A stretch of 64,000 nt of DNA from assembly GCA_964612145.1 (NCBI GenBank), contig CAZTBP010000017.1, positions 32,067-96,066 on the forward strand. The letters run 5' to 3'. A program made the position numbers and the translations under genes. The notes below the pieces were generated by a model that was not told where the DNA came from, did not search any database, and worked only from the letters and a program-made list of their open reading frames with translations. Origin of the DNA: JAGNLV01 sp964612145. Lineage in GTDB: Bacteria > Zixibacteria > MSB-5A5 > GN15 > FEB-12. Position 1 is the first letter of the stretch. Each line of letters starts with the position of its first letter. Positions 24,942 through 34,500 of this stretch are shown in pieces.

Positions 24942-26039
24942 ATGCCTGATGTTACCAAGACTGCCTTCCATGACTACCATGTCGAGGCCGGAGCCAAAAT
25001 GGTGGATTTCGCCGGCTTTCGCATGCCGATACAATATACCGGAATAACCGAAGAACACCTCGCCGTACGTGAAAATGTCGGGATGTTTGACCTGTCCCAC
25101 ATGGGCGAATTCGAGGTCCTCGGCGCCGACGCCGTGGCCTTCCTGCAAAAGACAACGACCAATGATATCTCCGCGCTTGAAGACGGGCAGATCCAGTACA
25201 ATTGCATGACCATGGAACATGGCGGAATTGTCGATGATCTCCTGGTTTACCGTCTCGAAAAGGAGCGGTTTGCGCTGGTCGTAAACGCCGCCAACATCAC
25301 CAAAGACTTCGATTGGCTGAAATCTCATCTTGAGGGTGATGTTCAGTTGATCGATCGATCCCCGGACACCAGCCTGCTCGCGGTCCAGGGACCCAATGCT
25401 GAAAAAGTCATCCAGCAAATTACCGACTTCAACCTGACCGAAATGAAATACTACACCTGGGCCTGGGCTAAAATGGCCGGCCATACGGTGCTGTTCTCCC
25501 GCACCGGCTACACCGGCGAAGACGGCTTTGAGATCTATATCCCTCCGGAGGCAACTGATGACCTCTGGAAAGCCCTCGTCGGGGCCGGGGAGAAGCACGA
25601 CATGAAACTGATCGGGCTTGGCGCCCGCGACACTCTTCGCCTTGAAATGAAGATGGCCCTTTACGGCAACGACATCGACGAAACGACGACTCCTATCGAG
25701 GCCGGGCTATCTTTCATTGTCAATCTCGATAAGGACTTCATCGGCAAGGAAGTCATAGAAAAACAAAAAGCAGAAAAGCCCACTCGGCGACTGGTCTGCC
25801 TTGAACTCGAAGGTCGCGCTTTTCCGCGCCACGGCTACGATATCACAGACAACGGTGGGAAGATAGGCGAAATTACTTCCGGTACTTTCTCGCCCAGCTT
25901 GCGCAAACCAATTGCGCTGGGCTATGTGCCGCGAAGCAAAAGCAAGTCAGGCTCCGAAGTTTCGGTAAGAATCCGTAAAGACGAATTCCCGGCCAAAGTG
26001 GTCAAACCGCCGTTCTACAAAGACGGCTCACACAAGTAA
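24942..26039 (+). CDS. gcvT: Aminomethyltransferase (glycine cleavage system T protein)
   Basis: GcvT transfers the methylene group from the aminomethyl-H-protein to tetrahydrofolate, releasing ammonia. At 365 residues it has the family length. Key stretches are AGFRMPIQYTGITEEHLAVR, MFDLSHMGEFEV, NDISALEDGQIQYNCM, VDDLLVYRL, RTGYTGEDGFEIY, and the C-terminal LGYVPRSKSKSG. The P, H and L genes are not nearby. ComB starts 11 bases after its stop, so the two probably share a transcript. I looked for a glycine riboswitch upstream and saw none in the short leader. Confidence 0.95.
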   Translation: MPDVTKTAFHDYHVEAGAKMVDFAGFRMPIQYTGITEEHLAVRENVGMFDLSHMGEFEVLGADAVAFLQKTTTNDISALEDGQIQYNCMTMEHGGIVDDLLVYRLEKERFALVVNAANITKDFDWLKSHLEGDVQLIDRSPDTSLLAVQGPNAEKVIQQITDFNLTEMKYYTWAWAKMAGHTVLFSRTGYTGEDGFEIYIPPEATDDLWKALVGAGEKHDMKLIGLGARDTLRLEMKMALYGNDIDETTTPIEAGLSFIVNLDKDFIGKEVIEKQKAEKPTRRLVCLELEGRAFPRHGYDITDNGGKIGEITSGTFSPSLRKPIALGYVPRSKSKSGSEVSVRIRKDEFPAKVVKPPFYKDGSHK

Positions 26040-26050
26040 TCAACGGACGA

Positions 26051-26800
26051 ATGATGCACGTCGAACTGTTTCTTACGCCCCTGCCCTTTGGCAAAACGAA
26101 GCTGGCCGATCACACCGTAGTTGTGATCGATGTGCTCCGCTCCTCGACTTCGACCTGCGCCGCCCTTGCGGCCGGTGCCCGTGGCGTCATACCAACACCC
26201 GGGCCCGGTGAAGCAGGCGAGATGTGGACCAAAGTCGGCAGCGATATGGCCGTGCTTGCCGGTGAACGGGACAACGTGAAGATCGAAAATTTCAAACTCG
26301 GCAACTCTCCGGCCGAATTCACTGAGGAGACGGTTGGCGGCAAATACGTTGTTATGACCACAACCAACGGCACCGGCGTCTACAAGGATGCATCGGGAGC
26401 CCCACTGGTCATGTGCGGCGGACTGGTTAACATCTCCAAAGTCGCCCGCAAAGTAGCTGCCGCCGGCAAAGACCTCGTCATCGTCTGCTCCGGACAGGAA
26501 GGCGGCTTTTCGATAGAAGACACTATCTGTGCCGGGATGCTGATACACTTGCTGGCCACCGAAGACAAAATCGAAATGTCGCTTAACGACGCAGGGTCGC
26601 TGGCGCTGTTGCTCTATCGATCCAACAAATCGGCCTTGAAAAAGACAATCGAACAGGGTGAACACGGACGGCGCCTCACCGAGCTGGGATTTGCCGGCGA
26701 TGTCGACTTGGCCGCCGATGTCGATTCCATTCCGATTCTGCCGGTCATGGTTGAGGGCCGGCTTATTGCCGATGAAGACAATGACGCACCCCAACAATAA
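26051..26800 (+). CDS. comB: 2-phosphosulfolactate phosphatase (ComB family)
   Basis: A 249-residue ComB-type Mg-dependent phosphatase. Family motifs visible are VVVIDVLRSSTSTCAAL near residue 22, TTTNGTGVYKDA near 103, VCSGQEGGFSIEDTICAG near 143, and RRLTELGFAGDVDLAADVD near 207. ComB makes sulfolactate in coenzyme M synthesis in archaea. In bacteria lacking that pathway the substrate is uncertain, so the biochemical name is by family only. It is 11 bases behind gcvT and 36 bases ahead of an exported TPR protein; two in-frame ATGs (26051, 26054) are possible starts. Confidence 0.85.
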   Translation: MMHVELFLTPLPFGKTKLADHTVVVIDVLRSSTSTCAALAAGARGVIPTPGPGEAGEMWTKVGSDMAVLAGERDNVKIENFKLGNSPAEFTEETVGGKYVVMTTTNGTGVYKDASGAPLVMCGGLVNISKVARKVAAAGKDLVIVCSGQEGGFSIEDTICAGMLIHLLATEDKIEMSLNDAGSLALLLYRSNKSALKKTIEQGEHGRRLTELGFAGDVDLAADVDSIPILPVMVEGRLIADEDNDAPQQ

Positions 26801-26836
26801 CTCGACCAACCGCGATTCCGGGAGTATAAGGACACA

Positions 26837-28732
26837 ATGAGACGACTGATCATGTCAGCCGTTCTGCTGGCTGCCTGTGGTTTTTCCACTGCGGCCGCAG
26901 CCGATGGCGTAGAATTTAACGTGAGCGTCCAGCAGGAGACTGCCGACGGCCCCCTCTTGGTGATGAGCGATACCTTTACCGTCAGGGAAGGAATGCCGAC
27001 TACCGGTTTTCTCCTGGCCTTCTCCATCGATCTCACCCTGGAGAGCATCGATTCCGCGCGCTGTAATTTCCTCACCCATCTGGTGACGATCGGACCCCCG
27101 GCTAATACGTACGGACGAAGTTTTTCGGTCGAATACGGTCTCCCGGCGCGTATTGACGGCATTGAGGTAAAAGGCGACGCCACCTATTCGCTTGCTCTGA
27201 CACCGTTGGAACCGGTCGAAGTCAACGATGACTACTGCCCGTATGATCACAACGAAGACGGGGGCTTTAGCAATCAGCCGACAGCGAATTTCGACGTTCA
27301 GGTGCTGCCGAATTCCTTTGCTGATTTCTTTTTTGAGTCTGCCAAATCTGTCCTTGAGGCCGACTATCGCGAGTTCAAGGCCGCCTTCTCGTTCAATCTG
27401 CCCGGCAAGTTCAATGTGTTCCTGGCCCCCTGCCCAATGCCGTCGGTCATCTGGGACGAGCGCTACGGCCAGGTTGTGGACCCTACCCGCAGTACCACCT
27501 ACTCTATTCTGGCCAAAGGCATTAATACGACCGACCCGTTTGTAGTCAATCACCTCGCCGTGCTGCGGTCATGGGGGTACGCCCCACCGTTTGTCAGTGA
27601 AGGCGCCGCCAACTTCATAGCGCTTCCTTCATTTGAGATGAAGGAGTATTTTGCCGAAAACGCCGCGATCCCGCTTGATTCTCTTCTGGATACCTACGCC
27701 TATCTTAATGCCGATCCCTTGATTGCCGACCGGACCTCGGCTACTTTTGTAAAGTATCTGATCACCGAGCACGGCATAGGACGGTTCAAAGACCTGTATG
27801 CCCAGTCACACGACAGCAACCTCCGGCAGAAACTGGAAGAAGTTTATCATACCTCGATCGCCGATCTCGAAGCAGGCTGGCGTGAGTATGTAGATACTGT
27901 AACGATCTCGTACACCAGACTGGCCGAAGAAGCCGCTCGTGCGGAGACGATGTTCAACTTCGAACGGATGCGGGACTTCTCGCAGGCGATGATCGAAAGA
28001 GCACCCGGTGTGATCGACTCCGCCTACAGCCTCGGTGTCCTCAAGCGATCGCTGTTCTTCCTTGGTGACTACTATGATGCCGCCGATGTTGCCGAAATGC
28101 ATGTCGATATCCAGCGCGATGTCGCCCGTAACTGGATGGCCTGGGCGGCTTATCAGATGATGAACGGCGAATACGATGCCTCCCGTGAGAATTTCCTCAA
28201 CGCGCTGGCTGTCGATTCGTCCGACCAAATGATCAAATTCAACCTGTCGATCAACTATCTCTCTGTCGGTGATACGACCACGGCCGAATTTCTTCTGGTT
28301 GAAATTGTCAGCCACCCTACAGACGCTGTTGCCCAGGCCGAGAGCCGAGTTCTGCTCGGCCACTTGTTGATGGGCCGTGACAACCCGACCGACAGTGCCC
28401 AGGCGGTAAAATACTTCGGGATGTCAGTGCAGGCGTTTCAGCAGTCGCTGCAGGTGAACCCAAATCTGGCCGCGCCGTATCTTTGGATGGGGATTGCTGC
28501 CATCGGACTGAATGATCATGTGACCGCACAATCATCGCTGGAAACTGCGCACTTTTTGGAGATGCGCCCGTTCTATTTAGGTATGATAAATCTCTGGTTA
28601 GGCAAACTGATGGATGTCAAAGGTGAGCGGGAAGTCGCCCGCGAATTTTACGGTGAGGTGCTTGCCGGCTCCTCCGCCGACTACCATCAGCAAGAGGCCC
28701 GCCAGTATCTTGAAAATCCATATTCTCTGTAA
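26837..28732 (+). CDS. Exported TPR protein with a degenerate peptidase-MA-like domain
   Basis: A 631-residue protein with a signal peptide (residues 1-22, ending AAAAD). The region about 140-350 resembles the gluzincin/peptidase MA-like fold: a helix containing NHLAVLRSWGYAPPF then VSEGAANFIALPSF, which corresponds to the third-ligand segment (SEGxAxY) of these peptidases. The HExxH zinc motif itself is not present, so activity is doubtful. Residues about 380-625 form TPR-like repeats (DYYDAADVAEMH, GEYDASRENFLNAL, ENPYSL at the end). A periplasmic scaffold role is inferred. The downstream BatA-like gene starts 12 bases later. Confidence 0.6.
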   Translation: MRRLIMSAVLLAACGFSTAAAADGVEFNVSVQQETADGPLLVMSDTFTVREGMPTTGFLLAFSIDLTLESIDSARCNFLTHLVTIGPPANTYGRSFSVEYGLPARIDGIEVKGDATYSLALTPLEPVEVNDDYCPYDHNEDGGFSNQPTANFDVQVLPNSFADFFFESAKSVLEADYREFKAAFSFNLPGKFNVFLAPCPMPSVIWDERYGQVVDPTRSTTYSILAKGINTTDPFVVNHLAVLRSWGYAPPFVSEGAANFIALPSFEMKEYFAENAAIPLDSLLDTYAYLNADPLIADRTSATFVKYLITEHGIGRFKDLYAQSHDSNLRQKLEEVYHTSIADLEAGWREYVDTVTISYTRLAEEAARAETMFNFERMRDFSQAMIERAPGVIDSAYSLGVLKRSLFFLGDYYDAADVAEMHVDIQRDVARNWMAWAAYQMMNGEYDASRENFLNALAVDSSDQMIKFNLSINYLSVGDTTTAEFLLVEIVSHPTDAVAQAESRVLLGHLLMGRDNPTDSAQAVKYFGMSVQAFQQSLQVNPNLAAPYLWMGIAAIGLNDHVTAQSSLETAHFLEMRPFYLGMINLWLGKLMDVKGEREVAREFYGEVLAGSSADYHQQEARQYLENPYSL

Positions 28733-28743
28733 TTTGATTAGCT

Positions 28744-30813
28744 GTGTTTAACTTTCTTAACCCAGCCGTATTAGCTGCTGCTGCCGCGGCTCTGATCCCG
28801 CTTCTGATCCACCTCTTCTCAAAGCGGCGGGTCAAGGTTGTCGAGTTCTCTTCCCTTAAGCACCTCAAAGAAATGCAAAAGCGTCAGGTACGGCGGCTGA
28901 GGATCCGGCAGTTGCTGCTGCTACTTTTGCGCATGCTGATCATACTCCTGATCGTGCTGGCATTCGCCCGGCCTACTACCGAAGGCGGCGCGGTCGGATC
29001 CCACGCTTCGGTTTCCGCTGTCGTGCTGCTGGATAACTCGGCCTCGATGAATCGCTATGTCCGCGACGGCAACCTGTTTGATCTGGCTAAGCGACAGACC
29101 GTGCAACTGTTGGAAACTTTCGGAGAATCGGACGAAGTCCAGCTAGTCACCCTGAGCCGCCGGAGTGGCGGCGGAGCAGGCTCTCGCTTCTCGTCGGCTG
29201 CAGTTGCCCTGGAAGAACTCGAACGAATCGAGGCCGGTTACGGCGCCGCCGACATGCAGGCAGCGCTGGGGCAGGCTTCCCGATTGATTGAAAACGCCTC
29301 CAATCTCAACAAGGAAGTATACTTCATCACCGATGCCCAGCGCGTATCGCTGCCGGACAGCGGCCTGACGGTTGGCGACGACGTCCAGGTCTACCTCTTG
29401 GAACTCCCGCGCGAGGACGCGGAGAATGTCGGTGTTACCTCGGTTGATTTTGGTGGTCAGCTGTTGATCCCCGGCCACGATTTTGATGTTGTCGCCCGGG
29501 TTCGCAACTATGGTTCTGAGTCCCGCGACGATTTGATCGCTTCACTCTACCTCGACGGCCGACGGGTTGCCCAGACCGATGTCACCGTGGGCGGCGACGG
29601 GGAAGAGGCGGTTCGGTTTACGCATTCAGTCAATCGCGGCGGATTCCACTCCGGGTGGATTGAGCTATCCGACGACAAGTTTCCAGCCGATAACCGATTC
29701 TATTTCACTTTTCGAATCCCGGAGCAGTTTAACGTCCTGCTGATCGGCGACGATCCGGCGACCCGTTTTGTGTCACTCGCCCTGACCCCATCCGGCAGCC
29801 TTACTCAATACTGGTCGGTAAAAGAGGCGCGGCCGGATGAACTCGGGTCTGTGCAGCTCCGGGACTACGATGTTATCGTCATGGTCGGCGTGCCGTCTAT
29901 CGCCGAATCTTACACCGAACGAATCAAGGCAGCCGTCCGCCGAGGCACCTCGCTTTTCATGACGTATGGCGCGGAGACCGACACCAGCTACTTCAACCGC
30001 CAGTGGGCGGAGGTGGCCGGAGTGCGGATCGAAGAGCCCGCGCGGCGCGACTTTAGCCGGGCCGGATTTTACACGCTGGAAGCAGCAACCATGAATCACC
30101 CGATCTTTTCCGTATTTCATTTCGAGAACGGCGCCCTGCCTGAGGTCAAGTTTTACACTCTGCCGAGGGTAAGTGCCATCCCCGAAGCCGGAGTTCTCGC
30201 CCAGTTTTCCGGCAAACGTCCGGCGCTGGTTGAAGCCGGCTATGGTGAAGGGCGTATCGTTACTTTCACCGGCCCGCTCGGTCCGGAGTTCAGCGATATG
30301 ACCGGCCATGCATTCTTCGTGCCGTTCGTATCCCGAACGGCCGAGTATCTTGCCGCCGACCTCTCCGCGTATGACTTTGACCTGTACGCCGGGGAAAAAA
30401 TAACTCGCAGCATCTCCATCGCCGGATCGTTGTCAGGCTCAGTGGAAATGATCGCACCGGACTCCAGCCGCTACTTTCTCGCGCCGGAGGAGGACAAGGG
30501 GCAGCTCCTGCTTCGAGCCAATCCTACCGACGAGCCCGGCGTCTACTCCGTGCGCTATGCCGGACAGGAGGTCGACCGGTTCGCGGTGAACGTTGACCCG
30601 GAAGAGTGCAATTTGGCCGCTGTCGATGACGACCGGTTTGCCGCTGCCGTGGGCGCCCCGGAGTACGAATTTCTCCCGATGGAGGTCGAGTTGGCGTCCG
30701 TTATCTCCGAGTTCCGCTATGGCAAAGAACTGTGGCAGCTCTTCCTGTGGATTGCTGCCATGCTGCTTCTGGCTGAAATGCTTCTGGCGCGGGGCGCGAC
30801 AACCGAGGAGTGA
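28744..30813 (+). CDS. BatA-type membrane protein with von Willebrand factor A domain
   Basis: A 689-residue membrane protein starting at GTG. Residues 1-80 are a BatA/aerotolerance-type N-terminus: a membrane helix, then SKRRVKVVEFSSLKHLKEMQ, a basic stretch, and a second hydrophobic helix. The VWA domain follows with the MIDAS motif DNSASM near residue 99. A long middle part resembles the glutamine-amidotransferase-like domain seen in related proteins (ADNRFYFTFRIPEQFNVLLI, YDVIVMVGVPSI). The C-terminus has one membrane helix (LFLWIAAMLLLAEMLLARG). BatA-type proteins work with MoxR ATPases, which are not adjacent. It is followed six bases later by an ABC-F gene. Confidence 0.8.
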   Translation: MFNFLNPAVLAAAAAALIPLLIHLFSKRRVKVVEFSSLKHLKEMQKRQVRRLRIRQLLLLLLRMLIILLIVLAFARPTTEGGAVGSHASVSAVVLLDNSASMNRYVRDGNLFDLAKRQTVQLLETFGESDEVQLVTLSRRSGGGAGSRFSSAAVALEELERIEAGYGAADMQAALGQASRLIENASNLNKEVYFITDAQRVSLPDSGLTVGDDVQVYLLELPREDAENVGVTSVDFGGQLLIPGHDFDVVARVRNYGSESRDDLIASLYLDGRRVAQTDVTVGGDGEEAVRFTHSVNRGGFHSGWIELSDDKFPADNRFYFTFRIPEQFNVLLIGDDPATRFVSLALTPSGSLTQYWSVKEARPDELGSVQLRDYDVIVMVGVPSIAESYTERIKAAVRRGTSLFMTYGAETDTSYFNRQWAEVAGVRIEEPARRDFSRAGFYTLEAATMNHPIFSVFHFENGALPEVKFYTLPRVSAIPEAGVLAQFSGKRPALVEAGYGEGRIVTFTGPLGPEFSDMTGHAFFVPFVSRTAEYLAADLSAYDFDLYAGEKITRSISIAGSLSGSVEMIAPDSSRYFLAPEEDKGQLLLRANPTDEPGVYSVRYAGQEVDRFAVNVDPEECNLAAVDDDRFAAAVGAPEYEFLPMEVELASVISEFRYGKELWQLFLWIAAMLLLAEMLLARGATTEE

Positions 30814-30819
30814 CCGGCC

Positions 30820-32715
30820 ATGACGCTGCTCGCGGCGGAGAACATTCGGAAACAGTACAACGATCAGGTACTTTTCGACAGCGTTTCGTTCACGATCAAC
30901 GTCGGCGACCGTATCGGAATGGTCGGTCGCAATGGAATCGGCAAAACAACCCTCTTCGAAATTATGACCGGTGGGATCGAAATCGATTCCGGCTCTGTTA
31001 CTAGGGCGAAACACTGCCTGATCGATTATGTCACGCAGGACAAATCCCAACTGCTGGACCTGACTCTCTTCGATTACGTCTCCACCTCGCGCACCGACCT
31101 CAAGAAGCTTCGCCGCCAGATTACCGAACTCGAAGAGCACCTCGCCCGAGACCCTAACGACTCCTCCAGCCTCGACCGGCTTGGAGAACTTCAGCACGAG
31201 TTCGAAACCGCCGGCGGTTTTCGCTTCGAGAGTGAAGTCCGATTGATCTTAGAGGGACTCGGGTTCCCAAAAGAGCGCCATCACGAACGTCTGGCCAACT
31301 TCTCCGGGGGCGAGAAAAATCGCGGCGCTCTGGCCATGGCGCTGGCAGGACGTGGCAACCTGCTCCTTCTCGACGAACCGACCAACCACCTCGATATTGA
31401 ATCGACCATCTGGCTCGAGGAATACCTAAAGAAACTCGATAAGGCATATGTCATCGTTTCGCACGATCGCGCCTTTCTCAACAACACGGTCGGGAAAGTC
31501 TGGGAAATCCAGTTCGGTAAGCTGAATCAATATGTCGGCGGATTCGATCACTACCTGGTCGAGCGAGCCGAGCGCAAGCGACTGCACGAACACCGGTTCA
31601 GACATCAGCAGGAGGAGATCAAGCGCCTTGAGGACTTTGTCCAAAAGCACATGGCCGGACAAAAGACCAAGCAAGCCCAGTCCAAGCTCAAATACCTCAA
31701 CCGGCTCAAACGAATCCCACCGCCCCGCTCCGATGGCGCCGGACCGAGTATCGAAATGAAATCCTCAGGACGATCCTACGCCCATGTGCTCGAAGTTCGT
31801 GATGTCAAACTGGGCTACACGGCAGACCCGGTCCTGGAAAATGTCTCGTTCGATGTCTACCGAGGCGAAAAGATCGGCGTTGTCGGCCGCAACGGCTCCG
31901 GGAAATCGACAATTCTGCGAGCCCTTATTGGCGAGCTTGCGCCGTCATCCGGCGACATTCGACTGGGCAGCAATGTCGATGTTGTTTATTTCGATCAGGA
32001 ACTAGATAACCTCCGTGTCGAGGCTACCGTTATCGACAACATCTGGGAAGTCGACCCGATGGTCGAGGCGGGAAAGATGCGCTCGTTTCTGGCCCGCTTT
32101 GGATTCTCCGGCGAGGATTGCTTCAAACAGGTGTCGTCGCTGTCCGGCGGTGAGCGAACCAAACTTGCACTGGCAAAGATAGTCTACCATCCGGCCAACC
32201 TGCTGATATTCGATGAGCCGACCAACCATCTGGATATCGACTCCCGCGAAGCCCTCGAGGAGGCCCTTATAGAATTCGACGGCTGTTGCCTGATAGTCAG
32301 TCATGACCGCCATTTTCTCAACCGCGTTGTCAACCGCGTCTTCCACGTACATAATGGTTTCGTGACTACCTACGAAGGCGGCTATGCCCACTTTGCGGAA
32401 AGACGCGAAGAAGCCGCCGCGGCTGCCGGGGCCGCTGTACAGGCCAAGCCGAAAAGAGCCAAAGAGTCGTATCTTGCTTTCAAAGAAGCTTCTAAGGCTA
32501 AAGCCAAAATCAAAAAAGCGATCAGGTCCACCCGGAGCAAAATCGCCGATTGCGAAAAAAGGCTGGAGAGCCTGGAACAAGACATCGAAAGCGGCATTCC
32601 GCGCACCGACTGGGAGGCGCTGGAGGGTGCCTCCAGACGCAAACACGAAGTCGAGAACCAATTGCTCGAACTTTACGACGAGCTGGAGCGGCTCGAGGAG
32701 CAGGAGGTTGATTAA
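30820..32715 (+). CDS. ABC-F family ATPase (Uup/EttA-like)
   Basis: A 631-residue soluble protein with two ABC domains and no membrane segments. Domain 1: Walker A GRNGIGKTT, signature FSGGEKNR, Walker B LLLLDEPTNHLD. A linker (about 245-310) rich in Lys, Arg and Gln matches the ABC-F interdomain region. Domain 2: GRNGSGKST, LSGGERTK, LLIFDEPTNHLD. The C-terminus (about 540-631) is a charged coiled coil, as in Uup. ABC-F proteins act on ribosomes, as translation factors or in antibiotic resistance, or in Uup's case in DNA-related processes. The start is seven bases after the previous stop; the next gene starts inside its 3' end. Confidence 0.93.
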   Translation: MTLLAAENIRKQYNDQVLFDSVSFTINVGDRIGMVGRNGIGKTTLFEIMTGGIEIDSGSVTRAKHCLIDYVTQDKSQLLDLTLFDYVSTSRTDLKKLRRQITELEEHLARDPNDSSSLDRLGELQHEFETAGGFRFESEVRLILEGLGFPKERHHERLANFSGGEKNRGALAMALAGRGNLLLLDEPTNHLDIESTIWLEEYLKKLDKAYVIVSHDRAFLNNTVGKVWEIQFGKLNQYVGGFDHYLVERAERKRLHEHRFRHQQEEIKRLEDFVQKHMAGQKTKQAQSKLKYLNRLKRIPPPRSDGAGPSIEMKSSGRSYAHVLEVRDVKLGYTADPVLENVSFDVYRGEKIGVVGRNGSGKSTILRALIGELAPSSGDIRLGSNVDVVYFDQELDNLRVEATVIDNIWEVDPMVEAGKMRSFLARFGFSGEDCFKQVSSLSGGERTKLALAKIVYHPANLLIFDEPTNHLDIDSREALEEALIEFDGCCLIVSHDRHFLNRVVNRVFHVHNGFVTTYEGGYAHFAERREEAAAAAGAAVQAKPKRAKESYLAFKEASKAKAKIKKAIRSTRSKIADCEKRLESLEQDIESGIPRTDWEALEGASRRKHEVENQLLELYDELERLEEQEVD

Positions 32716-33319
32716 ATTGCTGGCCATATGCGGTTCTCCGGTCAAGAAATCGTCAACCGAGATCCTGCTTCGCCGGACAACCGATTCAATCCGTGAGGCA
32801 TTGAAACCATCGCACAAGGTACGGCTCACTTGGGTCCACCTGAACGATCTCAATATGATTCCGTGTCAGGCCTGCGGCGAAGCACCGACCCCGCGCTGGT
32901 GTTTTTTCGAGGATGACCTGACCGACGTCTACAAGGCGCTGGCCGAGTGTGACTGCCTGCTGATCGGTTCGCCCGTCCATTTCGACACCGTTTCCTCCCA
33001 GACCAAATTGTTTCTGGATCGCTGCAATTGTTTCCGACCGGCTGATTTTAACGACATTGAACCCAACCATAATTTCATCAAGCTGATCCGAAACAAACGC
33101 CCCGGCGCGATGGTTCTTGTAGGTGGAAAACATGGCTGGTTCGAGGGCGCCCGCCGCACCATTGCCGGCTTTCTTAAGTGGGTCGAAGTTACCAACGAAG
33201 GAAAAGTCGTCTACCGATCCGAGGATTTCAAACGGTCCGGCACGGTGCTTGAAGGGCCCGAGATTCTGGCTGAGGCGGATGAACTTGGCCGGAAACTGGC
33301 TCAACTGCTGAAAGACTGA
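32708..33319 (+). CDS. Flavodoxin-like NAD(P)H-dependent oxidoreductase
   Basis: A 203-residue flavodoxin-fold protein of the NADPH-dependent FMN reductase/iron-sulfur flavoprotein type. It opens with LLAICGSPVKKSSTEILLRR (FMN phosphate loop), then has MIPCQACGEAPTPRWCFFEDD and LIGSPVHFDTVSSQTKLFLDR, whose Cys-x-x-Cys and spacing recall the multimeric flavodoxin WrbA/ISF group. The start is TTG at 32708, overlapping the ABC-F stop by eight bases with an AGGAGG-like site in front; another TTG at 32717 is possible. It overlaps the next methyltransferase gene by one base. The substrate is not known. Confidence 0.75.
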   Translation: MIKLLAICGSPVKKSSTEILLRRTTDSIREALKPSHKVRLTWVHLNDLNMIPCQACGEAPTPRWCFFEDDLTDVYKALAECDCLLIGSPVHFDTVSSQTKLFLDRCNCFRPADFNDIEPNHNFIKLIRNKRPGAMVLVGGKHGWFEGARRTIAGFLKWVEVTNEGKVVYRSEDFKRSGTVLEGPEILAEADELGRKLAQLLKD

Positions 33320-33984
33320 TGGTTCCTGAACAGACTCGCGACTACTACCGGCAGCGCGCCCCGGAATACGAGCAGATTTATTACCGCGAAGCTCCCGAGC
33401 GACGCCGGGAAATCGACGATGAAGCGGCGTATCTCGAAGATCTCGCCCAGGGCAGGGAAGTCCTCGACCTGACCTGCGGCACCGGCTACTGGACCCGGAT
33501 TGCAGCCGAAAAAGCCGCGATGGTCGTAGCCGCGGACCTCTGGCCGGAAATGATTGCCGAGGCCGGAAAGAAGCAGTATCAAACAAAGCCGCACTTTATC
33601 CGGACCGATCTCGACCACCCACCGTTTGCACCGCGTAGTTTTGAACTGGTGCTGCTCGGATTCTGGTTGTCCCATCAGCCAAAAGAGACCTTCGATGACT
33701 TTTTCCTGCTTATCTCATCGCTGGTCAAACCGGGCGGGCTCATCTGGACCATCGATAACAATCCCCCGGCTGAGGGGCCGTCTAATCACTCGGCCTGTGT
33801 CGATAAACACGGCAACAACTTCAAACGGCGCTGCCTAGACAACGGGGACGAGTTTGTTATTCTCAAAAACTACTTTCAACGCGATGAACTGGTCGACCTG
33901 GTACAGCCGTATTTTGAACTGACGCGCCTGGTCTATAAGCCGTACTATTGGTCTATGCTGTTGCGGCCAAAAGAGTTAACTTGA
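33319..33984 (+). CDS. Class I SAM-dependent methyltransferase
   Basis: A 221-residue methyltransferase. The SAM-binding motif I is VLDLTCGTGYWT (near residue 50), followed by VVAADLWPEMIAEAG, DHPPFAPRSFELVLLGFWLSH, and KPGGLIWTIDNN. It is closest in appearance to the UbiE/Methyltransf_11-type group. The acceptor substrate is not known. The ATG overlaps the stop of the flavodoxin gene by one base, so the three genes 30820-33984 form a compact operon. No membrane segment or special domain is present. Confidence 0.85.
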   Translation: MVPEQTRDYYRQRAPEYEQIYYREAPERRREIDDEAAYLEDLAQGREVLDLTCGTGYWTRIAAEKAAMVVAADLWPEMIAEAGKKQYQTKPHFIRTDLDHPPFAPRSFELVLLGFWLSHQPKETFDDFFLLISSLVKPGGLIWTIDNNPPAEGPSNHSACVDKHGNNFKRRCLDNGDEFVILKNYFQRDELVDLVQPYFELTRLVYKPYYWSMLLRPKELT

Positions 33985-34152
33985 CAGGTGCCCCTTGCGG
34001 AACCCCTAATTGTTTAAGGCAGTGAAGGCCCGGACAACAACCGGGGCAAAATAGTCTTGCCAGAAGGGCAAAACGGCATATATTACAAGGCTCGGATATC
34101 TCTGTGAGAGTCCGGACGCAATAATGACGATAATGTTTACAGAGGTGATATT

Positions 34153-34380
34153 GTGAAAGCTGATACCCATCCGAAGGTATACGACGTTGAGATCAAGTGC
34201 TCGTGCGGTGCGACCTACCCGACCCGCTCGACCAAAAAAGACATCAACGTTGAAATCTGCGCGAACTGCCACCCGTTTTTTACCGGTCGTCAACGTCTGA
34301 TCGACACCGCCGGTCGGGTCGAGCGTTTCCGCCGGAAATACGAGAAATTCAACAAGGGCGACGACAAAGAAGAGAAGTAG
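34153..34380 (+). CDS. rpmE: 50S ribosomal protein L31
   Basis: A 75-residue L31 of the zinc-binding type: CSCGATYPTRST gives two Cys of the metal site and CANCHPFFTGRQR gives the rest, ending in the usual basic, Lys/Glu-rich tail. The start is GTG with GAGGTGA upstream. The 168-base leader (33985-34152) contains two small hairpins (CCCGG...CCGGG at 34029-34045, and TTGCC...GGCAA at 34057-34071), which might be a transcript end or an autoregulatory leader, but I see no known motif. It is followed by DUF1385 and prfA, a common arrangement. Confidence 0.95.
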   Translation: MKADTHPKVYDVEIKCSCGATYPTRSTKKDINVEICANCHPFFTGRQRLIDTAGRVERFRRKYEKFNKGDDKEEK

Positions 34381-34400
34381 CCCGAAAAAAAGATACTTCC

Positions 34401-34453
34401 AACCCGCCGCGAGGCCCGTATAAGATAATGATACATGCTCCGGCGGGTTAGTT
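34401..34453 (+). terminator. Possible terminator-like inverted repeat after rpmE
   Basis: AACCCGCCG (34401-34409) pairs perfectly with CGGCGGGTT (34441-34449), followed by AGTTTTG. The 31-base loop is long, so it may be an attenuator or simply a weak terminator between rpmE and the DUF1385 gene. Confidence 0.4.
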
Positions 34454-34500
34454 TTGTCCGGGAGCGCAGGTGGTATATTTCAGAAAAAACGGGACAACTC

